The notes under the pieces are model-generated. The model was given only the letters and a program-made list of their open reading frames with translations. It searched no databases and was not told the origin of the DNA. From NCBI GenBank assembly GCA_947498815.1, contig CANMLU010000004.1:310001-374000 (forward strand): a stretch of 64,000 bases of DNA, written 5' to 3'. The position numbers and the translations under genes were made by a program. Shown piece by piece: positions 27,128 to 36,758 of this stretch. The first letter of the stretch is position 1. Every line of letters starts with the position of its first letter. The DNA comes from an uncultured Aquimarina sp. (GTDB lineage Bacteria > Bacteroidota > Bacteroidia > Flavobacteriales > Flavobacteriaceae).

Positions 27128-28868
27128 ATTCTTGTGAATGTAAAAACTGATGTAAACTTATGTCCTTTGATAAATTCATTTTTTTCTTAATTCTATGCGT
27201 GGTTACTCGAAGACTACTAGAACTAATATTCATCAATTCTGATATTTCTTTTATAGTCAAGTTCATTTTTAGAAAAGAACAAAGTTTAAGTTCTGTTTTT
27301 GAAAGATCGGATTTAGAAGGAAGGGATTTTAAAAATTGTGGATGAACTTCGTTAAAATGATGAAAGAAAGATTCCCAAGCTTCATCTAATGTAAGTTTCT
27401 CCTCGATCTGTCTTTGAATTTGATTCACATCATTACTTAAATCTTCTGCCCGGATACTAGTTTTGATTTTTTCTAAAAGATTATTTGTTTCTTTTAAAAC
27501 ATCCGTATTGGAAGCAATAAATGCAGAAGAGGAAGTTAACTTTCGATTCATATAATCTTTAGTTTCTTTTTCCTCATCTAATGCAGCTTCCAGTTCTAGT
27601 CTTAGATCATTTGATTTTAGGAGCCTAAAACGATATTTATTAATTACAAAATAGCTTATGCTTCCTGTTAAAATCAATAGAAATATAATTAGAAAAATGA
27701 TATAATTCTTTTGGGCCAAAATGGATTTGAAACCGCTTAATTCCTTTTTGTGCTGTTCGTCTTTATACTCTAAAAGAACGCTATGGGATTTAGCAGGGTT
27801 CTGTCTTCCTAGCAAACTATCCTTTATTTGTTCTGATGCATAAAAATATTTAACAGCCGCCATGGAGTCTCCTTTCTGTTCCAGAAGTTTTCCTTTAAGA
27901 TATAAGGAAGTCACTTTTTTATCCAAAAAAGACAATGAATCTGACAGTGCTATGGCCTTATCAATATAATACATGGCACTGTCATGATTCTTAAGTCGAT
28001 CTTCAACTTGTGCGATTCTATATAGGCCTTCTGCTATAGAAATATTATGACCATTATTCTCTGAAATTGCTATTACTTTTTGATACTTGTTTTTGGCTTG
28101 AGATAACGAATCCATTTTATATAGAATCATTCCCTGAAGCGTAAGTATTCTTGTAATACCCAAAATATCATTATGCTTTTGATACCCTACATAAGTTTCG
28201 TCAAATAACGCTAAAGCTTCTTTGTATTTCTTTAATTTATAATTAATATATCCCGAATTTGCCAAGGCAGCATAATAAAACCGTGATTCTTTATCTAGTT
28301 TTGATTTACCCAATTTATAGGATTCTAAAGCCTTGTCATACGATTCCATGACCAAATAGATGCTCCCTAAAGAAAGATAGGAAACACCCAATTCTTCATT
28401 GAAATCATTATTTTTATTTAATGATTTTGCCATATCCACAGCTTTTAGAGCAGTTTTGAGCCCATTAGGGTGGTCTTCCATTCTAAGATAGGTGTTGGCA
28501 AGATTATTCGTGCTTTTAAAAACCAGAACACTATCACGTAGTATTCTAGAATACTCAATTGATTTTTCTACGTGTTCAATAGAACAATACATATTATCTT
28601 CACCCAGCTTTTCGCTCAAAATTTGTCCTAACAGTCTATGGCTTCTAGCGAGCAAATAGTTGCTTTCACTTTTTGTTGATAAATGAAGAGCTTCTCTAAC
28701 CTCTAATTCTGCACTGTCAATATTTCTGGTTCTAAACTTAGATGCTTTGTTAATAAGGTTTTGAATATGGATACTATCCTTTTGAATAGTCGTATCATGA
28801 GATTGAGCAAAAAGAAAATTAGAAATTGAAAAAAAAGAAAAAATGAATAAAAATTTATGATATCGCAT
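27114..28868 (-). CDS. TPR-repeat transmembrane regulator with C-terminal HTH domain (cassette 2)
   Basis: 584 residues, same architecture as the gene at 18960. Sec signal (ISNFLFAQ), TPR repeats (about 35-350; for example YDKALESYKLGK, YKEALALFDETY), one membrane helix (about 393-414, IIFLIIFLLILTGSISYFVI), a coiled coil, and a C-terminal HTH with MNLTIKEISELMNISSSSLR. The DNA-reading helix differs from its paralogue, in keeping with a different target. It is transcribed away from the adhesin at 29072, and the 203-bp shared upstream region holds the TTGTAACA direct repeat at 28973. It may control that adhesin and itself. Confidence 0.82.
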   Translation of the reverse strand: MRYHKFLFIFSFFSISNFLFAQSHDTTIQKDSIHIQNLINKASKFRTRNIDSAELEVREALHLSTKSESNYLLARSHRLLGQILSEKLGEDNMYCSIEHVEKSIEYSRILRDSVLVFKSTNNLANTYLRMEDHPNGLKTALKAVDMAKSLNKNNDFNEELGVSYLSLGSIYLVMESYDKALESYKLGKSKLDKESRFYYAALANSGYINYKLKKYKEALALFDETYVGYQKHNDILGITRILTLQGMILYKMDSLSQAKNKYQKVIAISENNGHNISIAEGLYRIAQVEDRLKNHDSAMYYIDKAIALSDSLSFLDKKVTSLYLKGKLLEQKGDSMAAVKYFYASEQIKDSLLGRQNPAKSHSVLLEYKDEQHKKELSGFKSILAQKNYIIFLIIFLLILTGSISYFVINKYRFRLLKSNDLRLELEAALDEEKETKDYMNRKLTSSSAFIASNTDVLKETNNLLEKIKTSIRAEDLSNDVNQIQRQIEEKLTLDEAWESFFHHFNEVHPQFLKSLPSKSDLSKTELKLCSFLKMNLTIKEISELMNISSSSLRVTTHRIKKKMNLSKDISLHQFLHSQEFIGN

Positions 28869-28972
28869 AGTTTAGTATCTGTACCGGATGTGGTTATTGG
28901 GGTTACGTTTATAAGGTTGTAAAAATAGGATTTTGGAATATTAAAAGTAAAGAAAAAAATTAGATTTTAGAG

Positions 28973-28990
28973 TTGTAACATTTTGTAACA
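28973..28990. promoter_or_regulatory. TTGTAACA direct repeat, candidate operator of cassette 2
   Basis: TTGTAACA at 28973-28980 is repeated at 28983-28990 with a 10-bp step. It sits 81 bp upstream of the adhesin gene at 29072, the same relative place as the TGTCTGG repeat ahead of the adhesin at 22345, and between divergent genes. CCTTTTTTAT follows directly. Confidence 0.5.
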
Positions 28991-29071
28991 CCTTTTTTAT
29001 AGGCTTTTTATAATAGCAATGTAGTTTTATGGTTAATCAGATACTAAGTTACAACCAAAACTAATTGACCC

Positions 29072-32000
29072 ATGCCCCAACTCATCAGCAATTATTTTTA
29101 TAAATATATTGTGTTCTTTGTGATATTGTGTTTCAATGCAAAAATCGCGTATTCGCAATGTGAACCAAATTTAGTACCTAATCCAAGTTTTGAAACTACC
29201 ATTTGTACCCCGACCACTTCTGGTAATATCTGTAATCTTGAACCCACTGGCAGTTCTGTAGCACCTTCTGGAGGTATGGTAGCAACAGGATGGGAACATT
29301 ACAGTAACATTCCAAAATATTACACATTTCCTATCCCTGGTAGTACCGATAATCAAGCTCCTTTTGATGGTAACTCGTATGTAAGCGTTCATACGTATGG
29401 ATTTTCTCTTGCACATCCTACGTTGAGCAATAGATCTTATATTGGTGCTCAACTCAATACTCCTTTGATCGCGGGCAATACTTATTATGTCTCGATGCGA
29501 GTCAGTTCCGATGAAAGATGGCAAAATACAAGCAGTTTGGGCGTAAAATTTTATACAAACCCTACATCTAATTATGACAACGACATATTCCCTATTCCTA
29601 ATGATGCCGATGTTTTTGCAGCTGAGCCCATTAGCGCTATTGATGATTGGGTAACGATTAGTGGTATCTATACGGCTACCCAAGCACATACCCATATTTT
29701 GCTAGGCAATTTTTTTGATAATACTAATACAACTATAGGCGCATTGCCTTTACTAGCACCTGGTTCTAATGCGGCATATTTTATAGACATGGTAGAAGTA
29801 TACGATATTACTGGTGAGGCACATTTAGAACCATCAGCGAGTAGTACTAACATTTGTACAGGGGAGACAGCACAATTAGAGGCAGTAGTTACTGGTCAAT
29901 CGCCCATTACTTATAGTTGGAGCCCTGCAACAGGCCTAGACGACACGACTATCGCCAATCCTACCTTTAGTCCAACTGTAGATGGTGACTATACGTTTAC
30001 CGTCACAGCACAATATCCTACATGCTCTATATCAAAATCAATAACCATAGAGGTTGATGACTGCACATTTTCACAATGCCCTGAAAATTTGGTTCCAAAC
30101 CCTGGCTTTGAGGAAGTCAATAGTGCTATATGGACTAATAGGCCCTTAGATTTTAATGCAAAATTGTTGTATTGGGGGCCAATAGGTACTACCACTACCG
30201 ATTATTGGAGTGCTAATGCCAATAGCTATTCCTTATTAGTACCGCCCAGAACAGGAGATGCATATGCAGGGATCGTAGTTAGTAACTATCCATTATTACC
30301 CCCTGCAGAAGTCGCTTATGGTTGGCGTGAGTATGCAAAGGCAAAATTAAGAGAACCACTCGTTGCTGGGGAGACCTATGAGGTATCGTTTTATGTTATG
30401 TTATTTCCTGGTTCTACAGCTAGTACAGATAGGATCGGGGCATATTTCTCACAAAACAATCCCACCTTCGGTGATCCCGGAACTGTATCCAGCATTTCGC
30501 CTCCCACACGAGTATACAAAGTAACCCCCCAAGTAGAAAGTCAAGTAAATACTTTTTTAGATCAAGGTTTTACCTGGGTCAAAATTAGTGGTGATTACAC
30601 TCCCACCGTAGATGGAGAAGAATGGATTACTATAGGTAATTTTAGAGATATTGATGATACCAATTTGCAACCATATACAACAATTCCAGCTTATAAATTA
30701 GATAATGATGTATCCTACTATCTTGTAGATGATGTAAGCGTTGAACCCAAAAAAAACACTATTCCAACGGTTACTATTAACGCCAATACCTCGATGTGCG
30801 AAACCGATGCTCCTCTAGTATTAAATACACAATTAACTAATGGTACGCCTATAAGTTATACCTGGACGGGTGATAACATTGGTATGTTAAGTAATCCTAA
30901 CTCATCCAACCCTACATTTACTCCCACAGCTCCGGGTTATTATATTTTTACTGTAGAAGCCGATTTTGATGGTTGTACAGATACTGATACGATTAATATA
31001 TTTGTTGAAGATTGCGCATGTCCTTTTTACATAAGCGCTACGGGTGCTTCGATTATATGTAATGGCGATACCACACTATTGGGGGTTGAAATTCTTGGTG
31101 GTACCCCAGTAAGTTATAGCTGGTCACCAACAACAGGTTTAAGTGACCCGACTATTAGAAACCCTGAAGCATCACCTACCTCTTTAACCACGTATACAGT
31201 AACGGTAGACTTTGGTGGAGGGTGTCCACTATTGACCGATACGGTAAATGTGAATGCAGTTCCAGGTGTAGGGACGCCTTTTAGTGCCGGTCCAGATCAG
31301 ACGATATGTTCCAGTGAGACTATCATGTTGAATGTTACTTCTTCTGATCCAATAGTTGGTCCTAGTCTTACTTGGAGTCCAGCTACTTATTTGGATGACC
31401 CAAAAAGCCTAACACCAATTTTTACACCACCTGATCCTGGGCAATTTACTTTTAGAGTAGAATATTTATCTTCTGTCGGTGGGGGGGCTTGCTCATTTAG
31501 GAGTGATACCGTGGTCATTACCGTAAATGACTGCACAGGTTGTACAGAAACGGTTGATGCGGGTCCAGATATTACTATTAATACAGGTGATAGCACAACC
31601 TTAAGTGCCACCCCAACAAGCGGCACGCCAACATATACTTGGGCAGCTATTCCTGCCGATGCATCATTAAATGGTCAGGAAAATAATCAAAGTCCAGCGG
31701 TATCACCAACACAAAATACTACTTACACAGTTACAGCCGACTTTGGTGGCGGATGTGTCGATACAGATCAAATTACTATAACAGTTGATTCACCGCCATC
31801 ATCATGTACCGGTTCTAATTTGGTTCGTAATCCTAGTTTTGAAGATCGAATCTGTGAACCTGGTATAGATGCCAATTGTATAAGTCAAGGACAAACTGTA
31901 GGATCTGCTATATCTGGTGGGCGCATCGCCGAACATTGGAACCACTATAGTTGGTCACCAGATTATTTTCAAAATAACAGCCCTTTTGATGGAAGTGCCA

Positions 32001-33454
32001 ATGTTGGCTTATATGGATACCAAGATTCTGGAATACGCGAATATATTGGGACAGAGTTAGCTTCGCCTTTGGCAATAGGGACTTCTTATTCGGTAACTTT
32101 TAGAATTAAAAGAAGGGATGAATCTTTTTATCCAAATGCAATAAGCAATATGGGGGCACGGTTTTACGTAAATCCAACAGCCAATAACAATGCCGCCAAT
32201 TTTCCAGTACCCAATAATGCACAAGTATTTGAACCCACCATTATTACCGATGCAACAAACTGGACCATTATTTCGGGTAGTTTTACCGCAGACCAAGCGT
32301 ATACGCATGTTCTTTTAGGAAATTTCTTTGATAATGCAAATACAAGTACAACACAAACAGGTTCGGCCTATTATTTTATTGATATGGTTGAAGTAAATGA
32401 AATTACTCAAAATGTACAAATAGATGCTGGTCCAGATGTCACAATAAACCCAGGAGAGAATACAGTTTTAAATGCTAGTCCAATGGGTGGTACCCCTACA
32501 TACGTTTGGACAGCTAGCCCAGAAGATACATCATTAGCGGGGCAAGAAAATTTGCAAAACCCTATGGTATCACCTACTCAAAGTACCACCTATACTGTAA
32601 CCGTAGATTTTGGAGGAGGATGTGTGATCTCTGATACGATTAGTGTTACTGTAAACAATACTTGTCCAGTTTTATTAGACGATTCCAATATCCAGCTCAC
32701 CAATGCAGATTGCGAGATAGCGAACGGAAGCATTACCGGTATCACCATTTCTGGAAACGATGGTAGCGAAACCTATAGTTGGAGCGATAGTAACGGGGTC
32801 GAAATAGCAAATACATTAGCTCTTATAGGGGTAGGACCGGGAATTTATCTACTAACAGTAGACAAGGGGGCTTGTACTACTACTACCGGTCCATATACCC
32901 TTATTGAAGAGGGTGCTCCTCTTCTGGATGATAGTGCTTTGGATAGTATCGATACTGATTGTGATACTAGCAATGGCGGTATATCAGGGATCACTATTTC
33001 TGGGAATAGTGGTAGTGAAGTTTATGAATGGAGTGATCAAAATGGAAATGTAGTAGGTACTTCGTTACTGCTTAATGGCATTAGCCCGGGGAGCTATATC
33101 CTTAGGGTAACCGATCAGGGTTGTAGTGCTCTTACGGGCCCTTATGTTATTGAAGAAGTAGACAACTGCCAGGAACCCGAACCTGCGGCCATCAGAATCG
33201 CCACTGCGATGACTCCCAATGGTGATGGTAGCAATGATATGTTTATGATTGCAGGCCTAGAGAATTATCCCAACAATAGATTGTATGTTTTTAACCGCTG
33301 GGGAAACAAGGTCTATGAAGCTTCAAACTATCAGAACGATTGGTTTGGCAATTATCAAAACAAGCCATTACCAGTAGCTACGTATTATTATATCCTTGAG
33401 CTTAATGATTCGACTCAATTTTTTTTTAAGGGAACTATAACTATAATTAGATAA
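29072..33454 (+). CDS. SprB-like surface adhesin with three CBM4-like domains and type B T9SS domain (cassette 2)
   Basis: 1460 residues; signal ends near KIAYSQ. Three CBM4-like domains each open with a PNPSFE-type motif: NLVPNPSFET (near 32), NLVPNPGFEE (near 338) and NLVRNPSFED (near 915). Between and after them are several Ig/PKD-like units (YSWSPATGLDD, YTWAAIPAD, YVWTASPED, each ending FGGGC or similar). Two SprB-like repeats (about 1200-1360; NADCEIANGSITGI and DTDCDTSNGGISGI) precede a type B domain starting ATAMTPNGDGSNDMF. The last 350 residues are nearly the same as in the adhesin at 22345, also at DNA level. It is exported by T9SS and likely binds glycans through its CBM4-like domains. 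The next gene begins 8 bp after the stop. Confidence 0.87.
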   Translation: MPQLISNYFYKYIVFFVILCFNAKIAYSQCEPNLVPNPSFETTICTPTTSGNICNLEPTGSSVAPSGGMVATGWEHYSNIPKYYTFPIPGSTDNQAPFDGNSYVSVHTYGFSLAHPTLSNRSYIGAQLNTPLIAGNTYYVSMRVSSDERWQNTSSLGVKFYTNPTSNYDNDIFPIPNDADVFAAEPISAIDDWVTISGIYTATQAHTHILLGNFFDNTNTTIGALPLLAPGSNAAYFIDMVEVYDITGEAHLEPSASSTNICTGETAQLEAVVTGQSPITYSWSPATGLDDTTIANPTFSPTVDGDYTFTVTAQYPTCSISKSITIEVDDCTFSQCPENLVPNPGFEEVNSAIWTNRPLDFNAKLLYWGPIGTTTTDYWSANANSYSLLVPPRTGDAYAGIVVSNYPLLPPAEVAYGWREYAKAKLREPLVAGETYEVSFYVMLFPGSTASTDRIGAYFSQNNPTFGDPGTVSSISPPTRVYKVTPQVESQVNTFLDQGFTWVKISGDYTPTVDGEEWITIGNFRDIDDTNLQPYTTIPAYKLDNDVSYYLVDDVSVEPKKNTIPTVTINANTSMCETDAPLVLNTQLTNGTPISYTWTGDNIGMLSNPNSSNPTFTPTAPGYYIFTVEADFDGCTDTDTINIFVEDCACPFYISATGASIICNGDTTLLGVEILGGTPVSYSWSPTTGLSDPTIRNPEASPTSLTTYTVTVDFGGGCPLLTDTVNVNAVPGVGTPFSAGPDQTICSSETIMLNVTSSDPIVGPSLTWSPATYLDDPKSLTPIFTPPDPGQFTFRVEYLSSVGGGACSFRSDTVVITVNDCTGCTETVDAGPDITINTGDSTTLSATPTSGTPTYTWAAIPADASLNGQENNQSPAVSPTQNTTYTVTADFGGGCVDTDQITITVDSPPSSCTGSNLVRNPSFEDRICEPGIDANCISQGQTVGSAISGGRIAEHWNHYSWSPDYFQNNSPFDGSANVGLYGYQDSGIREYIGTELASPLAIGTSYSVTFRIKRRDESFYPNAISNMGARFYVNPTANNNAANFPVPNNAQVFEPTIITDATNWTIISGSFTADQAYTHVLLGNFFDNANTSTTQTGSAYYFIDMVEVNEITQNVQIDAGPDVTINPGENTVLNASPMGGTPTYVWTASPEDTSLAGQENLQNPMVSPTQSTTYTVTVDFGGGCVISDTISVTVNNTCPVLLDDSNIQLTNADCEIANGSITGITISGNDGSETYSWSDSNGVEIANTLALIGVGPGIYLLTVDKGACTTTTGPYTLIEEGAPLLDDSALDSIDTDCDTSNGGISGITISGNSGSEVYEWSDQNGNVVGTSLLLNGISPGSYILRVTDQGCSALTGPYVIEEVDNCQEPEPAAIRIATAMTPNGDGSNDMFMIAGLENYPNNRLYVFNRWGNKVYEASNYQNDWFGNYQNKPLPVATYYYILELNDSTQFFFKGTITIIR

Positions 33455-33461
33455 TATTAGG

Positions 33462-35480
33462 ATGAACAACGATTTTAAAAAATATAAAAATTTATTTTCC
33501 AGAGTATTGTACGTTTTGTCTATAAGTATTTTATTAACAAGTTGTATTGGTTGTCCAGTTACAACTATTGATACGGCTTGTGTACAGGATGCCGATTGTG
33601 GTATGAATAATGGTTCGATTACGGGTTTATCATATACCTCCACCAGTACAGAATCAGTATTTTGGTATGAATGGCGTGATACAAGTGGTAATGTGATTCA
33701 ATATGACTATAATAATAGAGATCTCGTTGGGGTCCCACCGGGGCAATATACATTTTCAATAGTTTATTCAATAGATACTGTTAATGGTGACCCGGATCTT
33801 TCTTGCATTAACACTCAACCTTCTCAAACCTTTATTGTTGGGGAAATATGTTGTAATACGGGTAGTTGCCCTAATACCAATCCGTCGGGAATACAAATTA
33901 CCAATGCCGATTGTGGCGTATCTAATGGTAGTATCATCGGGATTACTATACAAAACACTACTGGTAGCGAAGTCTATACCTGGACAGATGATACGGGAGT
34001 AGCGGTCGGGAATACTTTAGAACTCCCAGGTATTGCTGCCGGAAAATATACATTATCTATAAGTGGTGTTACCGGATGTAATGAAGTTGCAGGTCCTTTT
34101 ACAGTAGCTGAAGTAGGATGTGTGACAAGTTCATGTTTTAATACAGATTCTGCAAATATCCAGATTACGAATGCCGATTGTGGATCTTCTAATGGAAATA
34201 TCACAGGAATAGCCATGCAAAATGCCAGCAGTAGTGAGATGTTTACCTGGATTAACGAAGTAGGGACTGTTGTGGGTAATAGTATCGACCTATCAGGAGC
34301 CGCAGGTGGAAAATATACCTTGACTATTGCCGATGGTGCGGGTTGTACTGAAGTTGAAGGCCCTTTTACAATAGATGAAGTAGGTTGCCCTGCTGTAGTT
34401 TGCGTAAATTCAGATCCATCAGGTGTCCAGATTACCAATGTCGATTGTGGAGCATCTAATGGTAGTATAGTTGGGATCGTTCTTCAAAATGAAACTGGTA
34501 ACGAGGTGTATACTTGGATAGATGCTATGGGCAGTTCTGTAGGCAATGCCTTGGATCTTACTATGGTTTCTCCAGGACAATATACCTTATCCATATCTGG
34601 TTCTGGTAACTGTACTGAGATAGCAGGCCCTTTTACAATCCAAGAGGTTGGTTGTCCTTCTAATCCTTGTTTAAATTCAGATCCATCAAATATACAAATC
34701 ACTAATGCCGATTGTGGGCAAAGTAATGGTGATATTTCGGGTATTGTCGTGCAAAATGGCGATGGAAATGAATCTTACAGCTGGATTGATGCCAATGGCC
34801 AAGTGGTAGGCTCTGGTATGGATTTAGGAAATCAACCTGCAGGTGAATATACCCTGATCATTACCAATACTTCTGGAGCGATTGAAATTGCAGGGCCTTT
34901 TTGTATCGAGGCGAATCCCTGTAGTAGTTGTACTATTACTATAAATGATATTAATGTTGTGGTAAATGATGCGGATATTAATACGGCTAATGGTAGTATC
35001 TTGGGTATTGTTGTTAATGGTGCTTCATCTGTTGTGTCCTATGAATGGCGTGATGCAGAAGGACAAGTAGTAGGTAGTTCTTTAGATCTTATAGATGTTA
35101 CCAAAGGGGATTATATACTTACCGTTACGGCTAATGGATGCAGTTTGGTAGATGGTCCTTTCTGCGTGCAATCTCCTAGCGATTGTGATACCGATCCACC
35201 TGTACAACATATGAATATAAAAGTAGCTACAGTCATGACCCCTAATGGTGATGGTGCCAATGATATGTTTATGATTGATGGGCTAGAAAGTTACCCAAAC
35301 AATAAATTGTATGTTTTTAACCGCTGGGGAAACAAGGTGTATGAAGCTTCAAACTACCAAAATGACTGGTTTGGCAATTATCAGAACAAACCACTTCCTA
35401 TCGGGACATACTACTATATCTTAGAGATTAGAGGAGCGCAACCTCAAACTCTAAAAGGTTCTATTACAATCATGAAATAA
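33462..35480 (+). CDS. SprB-repeat protein with lipoprotein-type signal and type B T9SS domain (cassette 2)
   Basis: 672 residues. The N-terminus, after a short charged start, ends SISILLTSC, which reads as a lipobox (Cys28). Six tandem SprB-like repeats follow (about 40-580), spaced 85-90 residues; typical ones show NADCG(V/S/Q)SNG-I and a closing AGPFT(I/V)-EVGC. The type B domain at the end begins VATVMTPNGDGANDMF. A lipoprotein signal together with a T9SS sorting domain is unusual, because these adhesins normally have a plain Sec signal. Cys-rich repeats suggest disulfides. It lies 8 bp after the previous adhesin and 22 bp before the PorP/SprF gene, so the three are one operon. Confidence 0.85.
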   Translation: MNNDFKKYKNLFSRVLYVLSISILLTSCIGCPVTTIDTACVQDADCGMNNGSITGLSYTSTSTESVFWYEWRDTSGNVIQYDYNNRDLVGVPPGQYTFSIVYSIDTVNGDPDLSCINTQPSQTFIVGEICCNTGSCPNTNPSGIQITNADCGVSNGSIIGITIQNTTGSEVYTWTDDTGVAVGNTLELPGIAAGKYTLSISGVTGCNEVAGPFTVAEVGCVTSSCFNTDSANIQITNADCGSSNGNITGIAMQNASSSEMFTWINEVGTVVGNSIDLSGAAGGKYTLTIADGAGCTEVEGPFTIDEVGCPAVVCVNSDPSGVQITNVDCGASNGSIVGIVLQNETGNEVYTWIDAMGSSVGNALDLTMVSPGQYTLSISGSGNCTEIAGPFTIQEVGCPSNPCLNSDPSNIQITNADCGQSNGDISGIVVQNGDGNESYSWIDANGQVVGSGMDLGNQPAGEYTLIITNTSGAIEIAGPFCIEANPCSSCTITINDINVVVNDADINTANGSILGIVVNGASSVVSYEWRDAEGQVVGSSLDLIDVTKGDYILTVTANGCSLVDGPFCVQSPSDCDTDPPVQHMNIKVATVMTPNGDGANDMFMIDGLESYPNNKLYVFNRWGNKVYEASNYQNDWFGNYQNKPLPIGTYYYILEIRGAQPQTLKGSITIMK

Positions 35481-35502
35481 AAGTTTGAAAACCCCAATTC
35501 CA

Positions 35503-36474
35503 ATGAGAATTAAATTAAAAATAAATCAAACTCTTGTACTGATGGCGATTTTGATATCTATAAAGAGTTACGCCCAGCAGAATCCACAGTTTTCACAATA
35601 CCTGCAAAACCCCTTGGTATTAAACCCTGCCATAACAGGAGCAGAGGGTTTTTTGGATATCACGTTGGGATATCGTAATCAATGGACAGGTTTTGAGGGT
35701 GCACCCAAGACAGGTACACTAAGCTTTCATACTCCTACCGCCTTGCTATTTGGTAAAAACAGAAGATCAACAAACGGATCACACTCAGGGATTGGTGCTT
35801 TTGTGTATAGTGATGATACAGGCCCGATCAATCAATCTGGATATTACCTAAGTTATGCCTATCATCTGCAAGCCTCAGAAGATTGGTTTGTGTCGCTGGG
35901 AACTTTTGTAGGGGCTTCACAATTTAGTTTTAATGCCAATGAGGTAGAGCTAATCGATAACCCTAATGATATTCTGGTGCAAAACATATCGAACACCAAT
36001 TTTGATATGAGTTTTGGGTTGTATGTATACTCCAAGGACTTATTTTTTGGGATTGCAGCGAATCAGGTTTTGGATCAGGAGATTCCCTTTGATTTGCAAA
36101 ATGGAATCCTGACGACCGGAAAACAGCATCGGAATTATAATTTTTTGATTGGAAGCCGTGTGACAATGGATCGTGATTGGACGATCATTCCCTCTGGCGT
36201 GCTGCGCACCGTTGAGAACGCACCAGTGCAATGGGATATCAGTGTTAAGGCCGAATATCAAAATAGATTGTGGGGAGGTATATCGTATAGAAATGAAGAA
36301 TCTGTCTATGCTTTGGTTGGTTTTCGGGTATGGGATAGCTTTTCTGTAGGCTATTCTTATGATTATCCGATTTCAGAATTCAGGAATAATCAATCAGGCT
36401 CTCATGAGATTGTATTGAGTTATAGAATCTTTGGTGGTAATAACAAATGCGGGTGTGCCGTGAACTCTTTATAA
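35503..36474 (+). CDS. PorP/SprF-family outer-membrane protein (cassette 2 partner)
   Basis: 323 residues from ATG 35503; a TTG-started extension at 35485 exists but the ATG gives a good signal peptide (MAILISIKSYAQ). The mature protein begins QQNPQFSQYLQNPLVLNPA and carries GYRNQWTGFEGAP, VQNISNTNFDMSFGLY and the C-terminal CGCAVNSL. It is nearly identical to the protein at 26171, differing mainly in the signal peptide and a short insertion around THTPTALLFGKNRRS-like residues 80-92. It should serve the two type B adhesins just upstream. The near identity suggests recent duplication or gene conversion. Confidence 0.9.
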   Translation: MRIKLKINQTLVLMAILISIKSYAQQNPQFSQYLQNPLVLNPAITGAEGFLDITLGYRNQWTGFEGAPKTGTLSFHTPTALLFGKNRRSTNGSHSGIGAFVYSDDTGPINQSGYYLSYAYHLQASEDWFVSLGTFVGASQFSFNANEVELIDNPNDILVQNISNTNFDMSFGLYVYSKDLFFGIAANQVLDQEIPFDLQNGILTTGKQHRNYNFLIGSRVTMDRDWTIIPSGVLRTVENAPVQWDISVKAEYQNRLWGGISYRNEESVYALVGFRVWDSFSVGYSYDYPISEFRNNQSGSHEIVLSYRIFGGNNKCGCAVNSL

Positions 36475-36561
36475 ACCTATTTAAAACGTAACAAAAAACT
36501 TTTAAATCTTAAAACCACACAATTATGTCATGAAATAAACCAAAACCCTAATATCGATTTT

Positions 36562-36586
36562 TAGCTATACTATTCTCTTATAGCTA
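36562..36586 (+). terminator. Hairpin after cassette 2 adhesin/SprF operon
   Basis: TAGCTATA (36562-36569) pairs with TATAGCTA (36579-36586) over 8 bp with a 9-nt loop, followed by an A-rich rather than T-rich stretch. It is a possible terminator of the operon at 29072-36474. Confidence 0.35.
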
Positions 36587-36650
36587 TAAAAAAGAAATGT
36601 TTTTATACTGGATTTCAAATTTGAGATCACATTGTATTAAAACATACTTC

Positions 36651-36668
36651 TTGTAACTGACCTTTTTT
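36651..36668. promoter_or_regulatory. Single TTGTAAC element resembling the 28973 site
   Basis: TTGTAACTGACCTTTTTTAC here matches TTGTAACA-CCTTTTTTAT at 28983 apart from a 2-nt insert. It is 102 bp upstream of the calpain-like gene at 36759, close to the 103-bp spacing of the TGTCTGG site in front of the other calpain-like gene. A second partial half-site (TTGTATTA) lies 19 bp earlier at 36632. The match could be chance. Confidence 0.35.
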
Positions 36669-36728
36669 ACCAAATATGACTAGAGTATTTGGTACGTATA
36701 ATATCCCTGTTTGGTTTCTCTACCAAAT
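36668..36728. promoter_or_regulatory. Two tandem ACCAAA/TTTGGT palindromes, candidate operators
   Basis: TACCAAATA (36668-36676) and TATTTGGTA (36686-36694) form one 9-bp inverted repeat. TTTGGT (36710-36715) and ACCAAA (36722-36727) form a second. The last half-site ends 31 bp before the start codon of the calpain-like gene at 36759, the right place for an operator or a 5' UTR stem. Confidence 0.45.
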
Positions 36729-36758
36729 GGGTCTTTATAATTTTTAAACTTAAAACAC

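Noticed and set aside
29171-29695. Minus-strand frame of 174 codons
   Set aside because: Antisense to a well-supported CBM4-like domain; composition (many Ile, Arg, Tyr) is typical of a shadow frame.
33974-34438. Minus-strand frame of 154 codons
   Set aside because: It is antisense to the repeat-rich adhesin and itself repetitive; no start context or domain.
33560-35190. Regular repeats that might look like a CRISPR array
   Set aside because: The repeats are about 260 bp apart, imperfect, in one open frame, and encode SprB-like repeats with conserved Cys and Gly.
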